DNA of 42,741 nt from Cardinium hertigii_C (GCF_050864855.1 NZ_JBOZWW010000047.1:1-42741); one strand, 5' to 3'. Positions 8,087 to 18,372 are shown, numbered from the stretch's first letter. The notes: generated by a model from the letters alone, not told the origin. Translations and numbers: made by a program.

Positions 8087-8464
8087 ATGATCGACTTAAA
8101 CGATTTAGCAAAAACGCTTGTTAACTTAACGGTTAAGCAGGTAAGTGATTTGGCTGATATTTTGAAGCATGAACATGGCATTGAACCAGTTGCTGCAGCT
8201 CCTATGATGATGGCTGCTGCAGCTCCAGTTTCTGTTGAAAACGTACCAGAAAAAACTACATTTGATGTTATTTTAAAATCAGGTGGTGCAGCTAAGTTAG
8301 CAGTTGTAAAACTGGTAAAAGAAATAACAGGTTTAACATTGAAAGAAGCCAAAGAGTTTGTAGATGGTGTACCGGATACGATGAAACAAGGTCTTCCTAA
8401 GGAAGAAGCAGAGACTATTAAAAGGAAATTAGAAGAAGCTGGTGCAGAGGTTGAGTTGAAATAG
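8087..8464 (+). CDS. rplL: 50S ribosomal protein L7/L12
   Basis: L7/L12 forms the stalk that recruits translation GTPases. The 125 residues show an N-terminal dimerisation part (IDLNDLAKTLVNLTVKQVSD), an Ala-rich hinge at about residues 40-52, and the C-terminal domain with KLAVVKLVKEITGLTLKEAK. It is followed by a 218-nt gap before rpoB. Confidence 0.97.
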   Translation: MIDLNDLAKTLVNLTVKQVSDLADILKHEHGIEPVAAAPMMMAAAAPVSVENVPEKTTFDVILKSGGAAKLAVVKLVKEITGLTLKEAKEFVDGVPDTMKQGLPKEEAETIKRKLEEAGAEVELK

Positions 8465-8682
8465 TCAATGGGCGCTTATATGATTATATAATATAATTTT
8501 TGCTGCGTTAAAGGTTACCTATTTAGGTCTGAGTGCATATCTATTTGTAATGTACTCCCCTTTAGCGCTTGCTTTGCTTCATGTTAATGTAGCTAAAACC
8601 GCATTCTAGTTTTGCTTTCTATAAGTTATAAACATGTAGCACCTTCGTAAAGAAAACACAATCTAGTAAACAAAATTGCCAT

Positions 8683-11600
8683 ATGCCTTCTGTTGATGCT
8701 CCCGCAAACTACACTGATTTGCTTGAAATCCAGTTGCAATCTTTTAGAGACTTTTTTCAACTCGGTATTAGTCCAGAAAATAGAATAAGTGAAGGCCTTT
8801 ATAAGGTTTTTATGGAGCATTTTCCCATTGAAGATTCTAAGCGAAACTATATTCTAGAGTTTATTGACTACAATTTAGAACTTCCCCAATATACGCCTCG
8901 GGAGTGTATTGAACGGGGTTTGACCTATGATGTACCTTTGAAAGCAAAATTACGCTTGTTGCAAAATGACGAACATACTGGGAAATATGAAGGCGTTGAA
9001 CAAGAGGTTTTTTTAGGTAATATACCTTATATGACCGATCAAGGTTCTTTTATTTTAAGTGGTGTAGAGCGTGTGGTGGTTTCTCAAGTGCATAAGTCTT
9101 CTGGTATTTTCTTTTTTCAAAATAAACACATTAGTGGTTCGAATGTTTACGCTGCTAAGGTAGTTCCTGCTAAGGGTGTTTGGATTGAATTTTCTGTTGA
9201 TATTAATTCAGTCATGTATATCTATTTAGATAGGAAAAAGAAAATACCAATTACTACTATGTTGCGTGCTATTGGATATAGTAGTGATAAAGATATTTTA
9301 GCCATATTTGGTCTTGCCGATGAAGTAGAAGCAAGTGGTGCAGTATTGGAAAAATATATAGGCTGTAAATTAGCGGCTCGGGTTTTAAAAAGTACGGTAG
9401 AGCATTTTGTAGATGAAGAAACTGGCGAAGAATATGTTTCTACCAAACATGAAGTTCTTGTAGAGCGCAATACAGTATTAGATGAAGCAGCTATAGAAGT
9501 TATTTTATCTTCTGGTGTTCCCTCTGTTATTTTGCATCATTCAGAAGGAGCTCCTGCAGACTACCATCTTATATACAACACCTTTGGAAAAGATAGTACC
9601 AATGATACTAAGGAAGCAATAGAGCAAATTTACCGCCAGTTGCGTAATGCAGAGGCGCCTGATGAGCAGACGGCCCGTGAAACGGTAGAAAGCCTTTTTT
9701 TCAGTAGTAAGCGCTATACATTGGGTGAAGTAGGTCGTTATCGAATCAATAAAAAATTAAATCTGGATGTTCCAGTAGAGTCTTCTGTTTTGACCCAAGA
9801 AGATATTATACAAATTATTCATTATCTCATCAAGGTAGTCAATGGTAAAGCAGAAGTAGATGATATTGATCATTTAAGTAATCGCCGGGTACGTTCTGTT
9901 GGGGAGCAACTTTTTACCCAATTTGGTGTAGGGCTTTCTCGTTTGGCTAGAACCATTCGTGAACGCATTAACATTAGAGACAATGAGCTATTTAAACCTG
10001 CAGACTTAATTAATGCACGTACCCTTTCTTCAGTTATTAGTTCTTTCTTTGGCATCAATCCACTTTCTCAGTTAATTGATCAAGTCAACCCATTGGCAGA
10101 AATTACCCATAAGCGTCGCGTATCCGCATTAGGACCTGGCGGGCTTTCTAGAGATCGTGCTGGTTTTGAGGTTCGTGACGTCCATTATTCTCATTATGGT
10201 AGGTTGTGTACCATTGAGACACCGGAAGGTATGAATATTGGTTTGATTTCTTCACTTTGCATGTATGCACGTGTCAATAATATGGGCTTTATCGAAACAC
10301 CTTATAGGCGGGTAGAGCATGGTAAAGTTGACCTTAGTGGTGCCATTTGTTACCTTAGTGCTGCAGAAGAAGAGCATGCTAATTTTGCTCCAGCTAATGT
10401 ACAGTTAGATGCAAATGGTCTCATCTTAGATAACCGAGTCAAAGTCCGAAATGGAGATGAGTATCCTTTGGTAAAACCAGAACAGGTTAATTATATGGAT
10501 ATTTCCAGCAGTCAGATTGCTTCGGTTGCTGCTTCTTTGATTCCCTTTTTGGAGCACAATGATGCCAGTCGTGCCTTGATGGGATCTAACATGCAGCGTC
10601 AGGCTGTTCCTTTGGTAAGGCCAGATGTGCCTATTGTTTGTACAGGTGTAGAAAAAAGAGTTGCTAAAGAGTTTAGGGGGTTACCTACTGCAGAAGGTAG
10701 TGGTTTGGTTACTTATGTAGATGGTAGGAAAGTTGTGGTTCGGTATGATCGTTCTGAAGAAGAAGCACTTGTTGCCTTTGATGAAGCCTCTGTAACCTAT
10801 TCCATGGATAAATTTAGAGGTACCAATCGCAGTACTTGTATTAACCTATCGCCTATTGTTTCTAAAGGCAGTCGTGTAGAAAAAGGCCAGGTGCTTTGTG
10901 AAGGGTATGCTACTAAAAATGCAGAGTTGGCCTTAGGTAAAAATTTAAAAGTAGCTTTCTTATCTTGGAAAGGATATACCTTTGAAGATGGTATTGTAAT
11001 TTCTGAACGTATTGTACGGGATGGTGTTTTTACTTCTATTCATATCAAGGAATTTATTCTGGAAGTCAAGGATACAAAATTTGGTGCAGAAGAGTTGACC
11101 AATGAAATTCCAAATGTTAGTGAAGAAGCCATTGCCAAGTTAGGTATTGATGGTATTGTTAAAGTAGGTACAGAAGTTAAAGAAGGTGATATTTTAATTG
11201 GTAAAATTACCCCAAAGGGAGAGATAGATGTTACACCAGAAGCAAGGCTTTTGAAGGCTATTTTTGGTGATAAAGCAGGCGATGTAAAGAATACTTCTTT
11301 AAAGGTGCCATCTGGTATGGAAGGTATTGTAATCGATACTAAAATATTTTCTAGTCCTGAAAGAAATAAAGAAAGTAAGCAAAAAGTTAAAAAAGAGCTA
11401 GAATTATTAAAAAAAGCACATGCTAAGAATTTATTAAAATTGCGTGATATAGCTATTCAAAAGTTATCTTTGGTTTTAGATGGAGTGGTTACCAATGGTA
11501 TTTATCACCAATTTGGTGATGAAATTATTCCAGAAGGTACGAAGCTTACAACTCCACTCATTGCTGAAAAGCTCTTTCCTCCTAAAAATATTTACCGTGA

Positions 11601-12522
11601 TGAATCGCTTTATAACATTCCAGCAGAAGCCAATTTAGTTGGAGACCTTGTACTTAGTAATTGGACCCCTGATCCATCTAAAAATAATCTAGTGCAGCGT
11701 ATTTTAGGCAACTATATTAAAAAATGTACCACTTCTATTGTACGTTTTAAGCGTGAAAGGTTTACACTAGAAGCAGGAGATGGGTTACCCAAAGGGGTTG
11801 TAAAAGTAGCTAAAGTCTATATTGCGGAAAAAAGAAAGCTTAAGGTGGGTGATAAAATGTCTGGAAGGCATGGTAATAAAGGTATTGTTTGTAAGATTGT
11901 ACCCCAAGAAGATATGCCATTCTTAGCAGATGGTACACCAGTAGATGTTGTATTGAGTCCACTCGGATTGCCTTCTCGTATGAATTTAGGCCAGTTATAT
12001 GAAACTGTCCTAGGATGGGCTGGTGAGCAATTGGGTAAACGGTATCTCAATCCTATTTTTGAGGGTATGACTTTAGATCAGATTTCCAATGAGTTGCACC
12101 AAGCTGGCTTACCTGCTTTTGGTAAAACAACCGTTTATGATGGAGGAACGGGTATGCCATTTAATCAAAGCGTTACAGTTGGCGTAGTTTATTTGCTCAA
12201 GCTTGCTCATTTGGTAGATGATAAAATGCATGCCCGTTCTACCGGTCCTTATTCTTTAATTACGCAGCAACCATTAGGTGGTAAAGCCCAATTTGGTGGA
12301 CAACGATTTGGTGAAATGGAAGTATGGGCATTGGAAGCCTATGGAGCTGCTTATACATTACAAGAAATGCTCAATACCAAATCAGATGATGTGGTTGGTA
12401 GATCTAAAGCTTATGAAGCAATCGTTAAAGGTAATAATATTCCAAAGCCTAATTTATCAGAATCCTTTAATGTGTTGATGCATGAATTAAGGGGACTAGG
12501 TCTTGAAATTACGCTTGTATAG
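8683..12522 (+). CDS. rpoB: DNA-directed RNA polymerase subunit beta
   Basis: Catalytic beta subunit, 1279 residues, of the Bacteroidota type. The rifampicin-pocket segment at 457-470 reads GINPLSQLIDQVNP and continues to EITHKRRVSALGPGGL. The active-site region KVGDKMSGRHGNKG and the C-terminal FGGQRFGEMEVWALEAYG are intact. The N-terminus (MPSVDAPANYTDLLEIQLQSF) is about 20 residues shorter than I expect. The frame stays open upstream to a TAA at 8629, yet I see no ordinary start codon there. A -7-like TAGTTTTG lies at 8607-8614 without a clear -33 box. rpoC follows after 53 nt. Confidence 0.97.
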   Translation: MPSVDAPANYTDLLEIQLQSFRDFFQLGISPENRISEGLYKVFMEHFPIEDSKRNYILEFIDYNLELPQYTPRECIERGLTYDVPLKAKLRLLQNDEHTGKYEGVEQEVFLGNIPYMTDQGSFILSGVERVVVSQVHKSSGIFFFQNKHISGSNVYAAKVVPAKGVWIEFSVDINSVMYIYLDRKKKIPITTMLRAIGYSSDKDILAIFGLADEVEASGAVLEKYIGCKLAARVLKSTVEHFVDEETGEEYVSTKHEVLVERNTVLDEAAIEVILSSGVPSVILHHSEGAPADYHLIYNTFGKDSTNDTKEAIEQIYRQLRNAEAPDEQTARETVESLFFSSKRYTLGEVGRYRINKKLNLDVPVESSVLTQEDIIQIIHYLIKVVNGKAEVDDIDHLSNRRVRSVGEQLFTQFGVGLSRLARTIRERINIRDNELFKPADLINARTLSSVISSFFGINPLSQLIDQVNPLAEITHKRRVSALGPGGLSRDRAGFEVRDVHYSHYGRLCTIETPEGMNIGLISSLCMYARVNNMGFIETPYRRVEHGKVDLSGAICYLSAAEEEHANFAPANVQLDANGLILDNRVKVRNGDEYPLVKPEQVNYMDISSSQIASVAASLIPFLEHNDASRALMGSNMQRQAVPLVRPDVPIVCTGVEKRVAKEFRGLPTAEGSGLVTYVDGRKVVVRYDRSEEEALVAFDEASVTYSMDKFRGTNRSTCINLSPIVSKGSRVEKGQVLCEGYATKNAELALGKNLKVAFLSWKGYTFEDGIVISERIVRDGVFTSIHIKEFILEVKDTKFGAEELTNEIPNVSEEAIAKLGIDGIVKVGTEVKEGDILIGKITPKGEIDVTPEARLLKAIFGDKAGDVKNTSLKVPSGMEGIVIDTKIFSSPERNKESKQKVKKELELLKKAHAKNLLKLRDIAIQKLSLVLDGVVTNGIYHQFGDEIIPEGTKLTTPLIAEKLFPPKNIYRDESLYNIPAEANLVGDLVLSNWTPDPSKNNLVQRILGNYIKKCTTSIVRFKRERFTLEAGDGLPKGVVKVAKVYIAEKRKLKVGDKMSGRHGNKGIVCKIVPQEDMPFLADGTPVDVVLSPLGLPSRMNLGQLYETVLGWAGEQLGKRYLNPIFEGMTLDQISNELHQAGLPAFGKTTVYDGGTGMPFNQSVTVGVVYLLKLAHLVDDKMHARSTGPYSLITQQPLGGKAQFGGQRFGEMEVWALEAYGAAYTLQEMLNTKSDDVVGRSKAYEAIVKGNNIPKPNLSESFNVLMHELRGLGLEITLV

Positions 12523-12575
12523 CAAATAGTCAGTTTGACATTCCATATTTCACGTCGCTTACCAAGTTTAACCGT

Positions 12576-15500
12576 ATGAAGTTTAAAAGAAATAGGGCAC
12601 AATCCACTCAATTTTCTGGTATCATTGCCAGTCTTTCTTCTCCAGAAGTGATTTTATCTCGTTCTTCAGGAGAAGTCACTCTGCCAGAAACCATTAATTA
12701 TAGAACCCATAAGCCTGAAACCAAAGGATTGTTTTGTGAGCGTATATTTGGTCCTGTAAAAGATTGGGAATGTCATTGTGGTAAGTACAAAGGCATTCGT
12801 TATAAAGGTATTGTATGTGATAGATGTGGTGTTGAGATTACAGAAAAAAAACAACGTAGAGAACGCGTTGGCCATATCGAGTTGGTTGTTCCAGTGACCC
12901 ATATTTGGTACTTTAGGGTGCTCCCTAGTAAAATTAGTTATTTGCTCGGTATACCTACTAAAAAAGTTGAGCAAATTGTATACTATGAGCGTTATGTGGT
13001 CATTCAACCTGGTATTAAGAAAGAAGATGGCATAGCCCCTATGGATCTGCTATCTGAAGATGAGTATTTAGCTATTTTAGATGAATTGCCTCCAGATAAT
13101 CCATTATTGAGCCATTCAGATCCTAATAAATTTATCGCCCTTATTGGTTCAGAAGCTATTGAGTCTATTCTAAAAAATATTGATTTAGAAAAACTTTCAA
13201 TTGATTTACGTGAGCAGTTGCTGACTGATGCTTCTCAACAACGCCGTTTGGAGATTGTCAAAAGACTAAAAATTGTAGAAGGATTTAGAGATGTCCATAA
13301 AAAAGTAGAAAACCGGCCAGAATGGATGGTGATGCGTATATTGCCTGTTATTCCCCCTGAGTTACGTCCTCTTTTCTCACTTGGTGGTGGTAAATTTGCT
13401 ACTTCTGATTTAAATGACCTTTATAGAAGAGTTATTATTAGAAACAATAGACTCAAGAGATTATTAGATATTAAGGCACCACAGATCATCATACGCAATG
13501 AAATGCGTATGCTGCAAGAAGCTGTAGATTCTTTATTTGATAATTCTCGTAAAGTAAATTCTGTTGCTTCAGAGGGCATTCGACCATTAAAATCCCTTTC
13601 AGATATGTTGAAAGGAAAGCAGGGCCGTTTTAGGCAGAATTTGCTTGGCAAGCGTGTAGATTATTCTGGTCGGTCTGTTATTGTGGTAGGGCCTGAGTTA
13701 CAGTTGCATGAGTGCGGGTTACCTAAAGAAATGGCAGTGGAACTATTTATGCCTTTTATCATACGTAGGCTGATAGAGCGTGGTGTAGCAGAAACTGTAA
13801 AAGTAGCTAAAAGATTAATAGAAGAAAAAGCCCCTGTTATCTGGGATGTATTAGAGAATGTATTGAAAGGTCATCCTGTACTACTCAACCGAGCACCAAC
13901 CTTGCACCGATTGGGTATACAAGCCTTTCAGCCTAAATTGATTGAAGGCAAAGCCATTCAATTGCATCCTTTGGTATGTACTGCCTTCAATGCTGACTTT
14001 GATGGGGATCAAATGGCCGTTCATATTCCCCTTGGTCAAGAAGCCATTGCAGAAGCTTCATTGCTTATGTTGGCATCCTATAATGTGTTGAATCCCTCAA
14101 ACGGTATTCCTATTACTATTCCATCGCGTGATATGATTTTGGGATTGCATTATCTAACCAAAGGAAGGCGTAGTACTCCAGAAAATCTAGTATTAGGAGA
14201 GGGAATGTCTTTTTATGCACCTGAGGAAGTATTGATTGCATTGGCCCATGAAAAAGTCTCTAAGCATGCTTATATCAAGCTTCGTTTGCCTGTCATCCAG
14301 TCAGATGGAGTTTATACATCAATAGAGACTACGGTTGGTAGGGTAGTATTCAATGAGTATTGTCCAGATGGGATGGAATTTGTTAATGAAACGTTGAATG
14401 TAAGAAACATGCAGCGTATTGTAACAGATATGTACAGTAAGTTTGGTACAGTCGTTACTGTTGAGTTCTTAGATAATATTAAAGCTTTAGGATTTAATAG
14501 TGCATTTCACGCAGGAATGACCATTGGGTTAGATGATGTAAAGATACCAGCTAACAAGCATGAATTAATTGACCAAGCTACTGCAGAGGTGGAGTCAATT
14601 TGGGGTAATTATATGTTGGGTTTGATAACCGATAATGAAAGATACAATCAGGTTATTGATGTTTGGACTAGAACCAATACCCGTATTACCAATCAACTCA
14701 TGGAACAGCTGGAGCGTGATCAGGAGACCTTTAACTCTGTTTACATGATGATGATTTCTGGTGCAAGGGGATCTCGTGAACAGGTGCGTCAGTTGGGTGG
14801 TATGAAAGGATTAATTGGCAGACCTCAAAAAAGTACACAAGGATCGGTAGGAGAAATTATTGAACATCCTATTATTTCTAATTTCCAAGAAGGATTGAAT
14901 GTGATTGAGTATTTTATTGCTACCCATGGTGCTAGAAAAGGGTTGGCTGATACAGCTTTAAAAACAGCAGATGCTGGATATCTCACTAGAAGGTTGGTAG
15001 ATGTAGCGCAAGATTTAACCGTTATTGAAGAAGATTGTGGCTCTCTTAAGGGTATTACTGTAACTGCTGTAAAAGTTGAAAATAAAGTAGTTGAATCCCT
15101 TGCAGAACGTATTCTAGGGCGTGTGGTGGTAGAAGATGTGTTGGATCCACAAACAGGTGTCTTGTTAATTGCACGTGGCAATGGAATTGATGAGCAAATT
15201 GCTGCCAGCATAGAGAAAGCGGGCTTAGAAGAGGTGTTTGTACGTTCTGTTTTAACCTGTGATTTATCACAAGGTGTTTGTGTAAAATGTTATGGACGAA
15301 ACTTAGCCACCGGTAATATGGTATCTGTTGGTGAAGCAGTTGGGGTGATTGCTGCCCAATCTATTGGACAGCCTGGTACACAGCTTACTATGAGAACCTT
15401 CCATGTTGGAGGTACTGCCTCTAATGTTACCGTTGATGCTAAAGTTAAAGCAAAATATGCAGGTATAGTAAATTTTGAAGACTTGATGGTTACAAGTTAT

Positions 15501-16865
15501 GTAGATGCAAATGGACAGGCAGTAGAAGTTGTTATGAGCCGTTCTGCTGAATTACAAATTTTAGATGCAGATACAAGAAAAGTATTAACCAGTACCCATT
15601 TGCCATATGGTGCCCATCTTAAGGTAGCAAGTGATCAAATGGTAAGTTACGATCAAGAACTCTACCATTGGGATCCTTACAATGTTGTATTGTTGGCTAC
15701 TCAGAATGGGGTAGTCAGTTTCCTAGGTCTTAAAGAAGGCGTTACCTATCAAGAAGAATTTGATGAGCAAACTGGTCGTAAAGCAAAGGTAATGATTGAG
15801 TCCAGGGATAAGACCAAACATCCAAGTATCATCTTATCTGATGATGCTGGTGTAACGATTGCCTCCTACACCCTTCCTGTTAAAGCACAGCTGGTGGTAG
15901 AAGCAGGTGATAAGATACGTAAAGGAGCAATATTGGCTAGGGTCCCTCGTATTATTAATCAATCTAGAGATATTACAGGTGGGTTGCCTCGTGTGGTAGA
16001 GCTTTTTGAAGCTAGAAAACCTGCCAATACTGCTTTTATCACTGAATTAAGTGGTGTCGTAACCTATGGAGGCATTAAAAGAGGCAATAGAGAAGTTTTT
16101 ATTGAATCCAAAGAAGGTATCCAGGTTAAGTATATGATACCGTTGTCTAAGCATATCTTGGTTCAAGATAACGATTATGTTAAAGTAGGAGAGGTAATCA
16201 CAGATGGTGCCGTAGCTGCTGCTGACCTTTTGGTTACAAAAGGTCCATTGGTTACCCAAGAATATATCATGAATGAGTTGCAAAGCGTATACCGTTTACA
16301 GGGTGAAAAAATTAACAATAAGCATATTGAAATTATTATTAAGCAGATGATGCGTAAGGTAGAAGTATTGGATCCAGGAGATACTATGCTGTTGCATGGA
16401 CAAATTATTGATAAAGTTAAATTTTTTGAAGAGAATGATAGAATCCGTGATAAAGTTATTGTGCTCACACTTGGTGATTCTAAATTATTCAAGCAGGGAC
16501 AATTTGTTTCCGCTAGCAGATTGTTACAAGAGAATGATAAACTTACTCAGCAAGGGCTGGTTCCTGTTGAAGCTAGGCCAGCAGAATTGGCTGTTGCCCA
16601 GCCAAAGTTGCAGGGTATTACACAAATTTCCTTGGCTACTGAAAGTTTCTTATCTGCAGCTTCTTTCCAAGAAACAGCTAAAGTATTGAGCGATGCGGGT
16701 ATTAGTGCCAAGTATGATAAATTAAAAGGATTGAAAGAGAATATTATTGTAGGTCATCTGATTCCTGCTGGAACAGGTATGCGTACTTATGAACGATTGG
16801 TTGTAAATGCTAAAAGTGAGTATGATGCTTTGGTCTCTGCTAAATCTAGTGTAACGGCAGGTTAG
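12576..16865 (+). CDS. rpoC: DNA-directed RNA polymerase subunit beta'
   Basis: Catalytic beta' subunit, 1429 residues. The N-terminal zinc ribbon has Cys66, Cys68, Cys81 and Cys84. The magnesium-binding NADFDGD motif is at 472-478. The bridge and trigger regions include PGTQLTMRTFHVGG, and a second zinc cluster includes CDLSQGVCVKCYG. The C-terminal part reads LKGLKENIIVGHLIPAGTG. It completes the rpoBC operon, and no strong terminator is visible behind it. Confidence 0.98.
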   Translation: MKFKRNRAQSTQFSGIIASLSSPEVILSRSSGEVTLPETINYRTHKPETKGLFCERIFGPVKDWECHCGKYKGIRYKGIVCDRCGVEITEKKQRRERVGHIELVVPVTHIWYFRVLPSKISYLLGIPTKKVEQIVYYERYVVIQPGIKKEDGIAPMDLLSEDEYLAILDELPPDNPLLSHSDPNKFIALIGSEAIESILKNIDLEKLSIDLREQLLTDASQQRRLEIVKRLKIVEGFRDVHKKVENRPEWMVMRILPVIPPELRPLFSLGGGKFATSDLNDLYRRVIIRNNRLKRLLDIKAPQIIIRNEMRMLQEAVDSLFDNSRKVNSVASEGIRPLKSLSDMLKGKQGRFRQNLLGKRVDYSGRSVIVVGPELQLHECGLPKEMAVELFMPFIIRRLIERGVAETVKVAKRLIEEKAPVIWDVLENVLKGHPVLLNRAPTLHRLGIQAFQPKLIEGKAIQLHPLVCTAFNADFDGDQMAVHIPLGQEAIAEASLLMLASYNVLNPSNGIPITIPSRDMILGLHYLTKGRRSTPENLVLGEGMSFYAPEEVLIALAHEKVSKHAYIKLRLPVIQSDGVYTSIETTVGRVVFNEYCPDGMEFVNETLNVRNMQRIVTDMYSKFGTVVTVEFLDNIKALGFNSAFHAGMTIGLDDVKIPANKHELIDQATAEVESIWGNYMLGLITDNERYNQVIDVWTRTNTRITNQLMEQLERDQETFNSVYMMMISGARGSREQVRQLGGMKGLIGRPQKSTQGSVGEIIEHPIISNFQEGLNVIEYFIATHGARKGLADTALKTADAGYLTRRLVDVAQDLTVIEEDCGSLKGITVTAVKVENKVVESLAERILGRVVVEDVLDPQTGVLLIARGNGIDEQIAASIEKAGLEEVFVRSVLTCDLSQGVCVKCYGRNLATGNMVSVGEAVGVIAAQSIGQPGTQLTMRTFHVGGTASNVTVDAKVKAKYAGIVNFEDLMVTSYVDANGQAVEVVMSRSAELQILDADTRKVLTSTHLPYGAHLKVASDQMVSYDQELYHWDPYNVVLLATQNGVVSFLGLKEGVTYQEEFDEQTGRKAKVMIESRDKTKHPSIILSDDAGVTIASYTLPVKAQLVVEAGDKIRKGAILARVPRIINQSRDITGGLPRVVELFEARKPANTAFITELSGVVTYGGIKRGNREVFIESKEGIQVKYMIPLSKHILVQDNDYVKVGEVITDGAVAAADLLVTKGPLVTQEYIMNELQSVYRLQGEKINNKHIEIIIKQMMRKVEVLDPGDTMLLHGQIIDKVKFFEENDRIRDKVIVLTLGDSKLFKQGQFVSASRLLQENDKLTQQGLVPVEARPAELAVAQPKLQGITQISLATESFLSAASFQETAKVLSDAGISAKYDKLKGLKENIIVGHLIPAGTGMRTYERLVVNAKSEYDALVSAKSSVTAG

Positions 16866-17345
16866 ATCTCAAGTAATCTATAAGACGTTCTTATACATCA
16901 ATGGTTATTCCCCACATCAAAAACGCATATCGGTATACTGAGCCAGTAACTCGACACTTGACTAAAATTACCAGGTAATAAGGTAGTGGCAATGCCAGTT
17001 GCTAGTCATCAATTCATATGAACTTGTGACCAAAGGTACTAAGCAATTTATATATAAGTTCATAGTAGTGAGACCGTTGCAATAGAAAACTATAATTTAC
17101 TAAAAATAAGAAAATAGCTATATAATTGTTTTTTTGTATCCTATACAAGACATAAAAATCCAGCATTTTACTGAAAGTATATGCAATAATGGCTAAAATA
17201 TTATTTGTGGTTTTCTATTGCAAGGGCCTTGTAGTGGTTATGTGTATCTATAGAATTGTATAAATTCTAAGATTAACTCTAAACCATTATAAATTATTTT
17301 TATATTGATTAACAAATAATTATATATTATTTCAGAGCTAATTCA
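16866..17345. other. Non-coding stretch after rpoC with mobile-element remnants
   Basis: No ORF with coding character is seen. The stretch holds a 157-bp element with inverted ends (17072-17228) and one copy of a dispersed AT-rich repeat (17305-17348), both listed separately. Confidence 0.6.
17072..17228. mobile_element. MITE-like element with 19-bp inverted ends
   Basis: The left end GACCGTTGCAATAGAAAAC (17072-17090) and the reverse complement of 17210-17228 (GGCCCTTGCAATAGAAAAC) agree at 17 of 19 positions, with a perfect 14-nt core. The 119 bp between them are AT-rich and non-coding. A related end (CTATAGAAACGGTC, 18900-18913) closes the dead IS5-type transposase downstream, so this is probably a non-autonomous relative. 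No clear target duplication was found. Confidence 0.6.
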
Positions 17346-17348
17346 TTA
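17305..17348. repeat. Dispersed AT-rich repeat, copy A
   Basis: TTGATTAACAAATAATTATA followed by TATTATTTCAGAGCTAATTC. It is closely matched at 18985-19033 and 23216-23264, with a partial match at 29441-29496. It overlaps the last codons of the amidase gene. Possibly an IS terminus; the parent element is not identified. Confidence 0.55.
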
Positions 17349-18140
17349 AAGATTGTAATACTTCTTGATTAAATTTTTAAGAATTGCAACTGTTTCTATA
17401 TCAGGTTCACCTGAATAGTTACTAGGTCTAAAGTGCATTTGAAATGATGTTAATGCATTGCGTGTATCATTATCTAATGTACCCGTAATGTTAATGAAGT
17501 AACCATAAGTGTTTAAGTCCTTTTGAAGTTGTTCGATATCTATATTAGTTTGTTGTGTTAAATCAAGTTCCGATGCATCATAAAAAGCACCTACACCATT
17601 TTCATAAAGTTTTTTCCAAGGAAACAAAGGGCCTGGGTCTTGCTTTCTTCCAGGAGCTATATCAGCATGACCTACTACATTAGTAGGGTTAATAGTATAG
17701 TCTTTCACAATTTGTTTGGCCAACAATATAATAGTTTCTATTTGATAATCAGGAAACGGTTCCCAAATACGTTTACCGTTTTCGTCTTTATAACCTAAGT
17801 TTACTATTTCTATACCTATAGCAGTATCATTTAGATTAGTACGTTTTCTCCATTCACTAACACCTGCATGCCAAGATCGTTTGTGATCAGGTACTAAATT
17901 AAAAACTTTCCTTTGGCCATCTAGAGCTGTTTTTGGAACTAAGTAATGGGCACTAACACGTCTAGACTGTGATGCATCTGTTAAGACGCTTAAGGACTCT
18001 TCCAAATCTAATGCGGTATAATGCATCACTAAAGTTGATATACGCTGATTACAATTCGGAGAAGGATGGCTATAATCGATTGTTATAGATTCATTTGAAG
18101 ACGTAGGGCTATTATATTCTATATTCATATTCGTATTCAT
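17346..18140 (-). CDS. N-acetylmuramoyl-L-alanine amidase, AmiD-like, with peptidoglycan-binding domain
   Basis: Amidase_2-family zinc enzyme expected to cut the bond between N-acetylmuramic acid and the stem peptide. Zinc ligands are His40 (VMHYTA), His158 (GHADIAPGRKQDPGP) and Asp168, with Glu111 (IGIEIV) and Lys166 as catalytic candidates. VSAHYLV and SWHAG are also conserved. A C-terminal helical peptidoglycan-binding domain spans about residues 200-262 (IEQLQKDLNTYGYFINITG). The protein has 264 residues. Unlike E. coli AmiD it has no visible signal peptide or lipobox, so its site of action is open: recycling in the cytoplasm, or export by another route. It stands alone between mobile-element remnants, which suggests acquisition or relocation. 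Confidence 0.9.
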   Translation of the reverse strand: MNTNMNIEYNSPTSSNESITIDYSHPSPNCNQRISTLVMHYTALDLEESLSVLTDASQSRRVSAHYLVPKTALDGQRKVFNLVPDHKRSWHAGVSEWRKRTNLNDTAIGIEIVNLGYKDENGKRIWEPFPDYQIETIILLAKQIVKDYTINPTNVVGHADIAPGRKQDPGPLFPWKKLYENGVGAFYDASELDLTQQTNIDIEQLQKDLNTYGYFINITGTLDNDTRNALTSFQMHFRPSNYSGEPDIETVAILKNLIKKYYNL

Positions 18141-18251
18141 ATTTTAGGGTTAGGCATAATTGTCAAAATAATATAGAGTTCTTTTAGTTCCAACAATATA
18201 GTAAGCCTAAAAGTTAGGAAATTTTTTCTTTTCTTTTCTTTTTTCTCCATA

Positions 18252-18372
18252 TAGTCGACTGAAAAATTAGGACTGAAAAATTAGGACTGAAAAAAGTAGA
18301 TTTGTTTCTCTATGGTATGTTTTCATTAATATCATATGAATCAATCAAATGGGAAGCAATAAGATTAGAAGT
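18252..18372 (+). repeat. Left end of an IS3-type element (relic 1)
   Basis: Begins TAGTCGACTGAAAAATTAG. Direct copies of GACTGAAAAATTAG lie at 18257-18270 and 18271-18284, with a third partial copy. It continues to the start of a transposase OrfA (ATGGGAAGCAATAAGATTAG, 18349-18368). The same layout is found inverted at 23947-24017, where the OrfA sequence goes on. Here it breaks off at about 18372 and joins IS5-type sequence. Confidence 0.65.
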
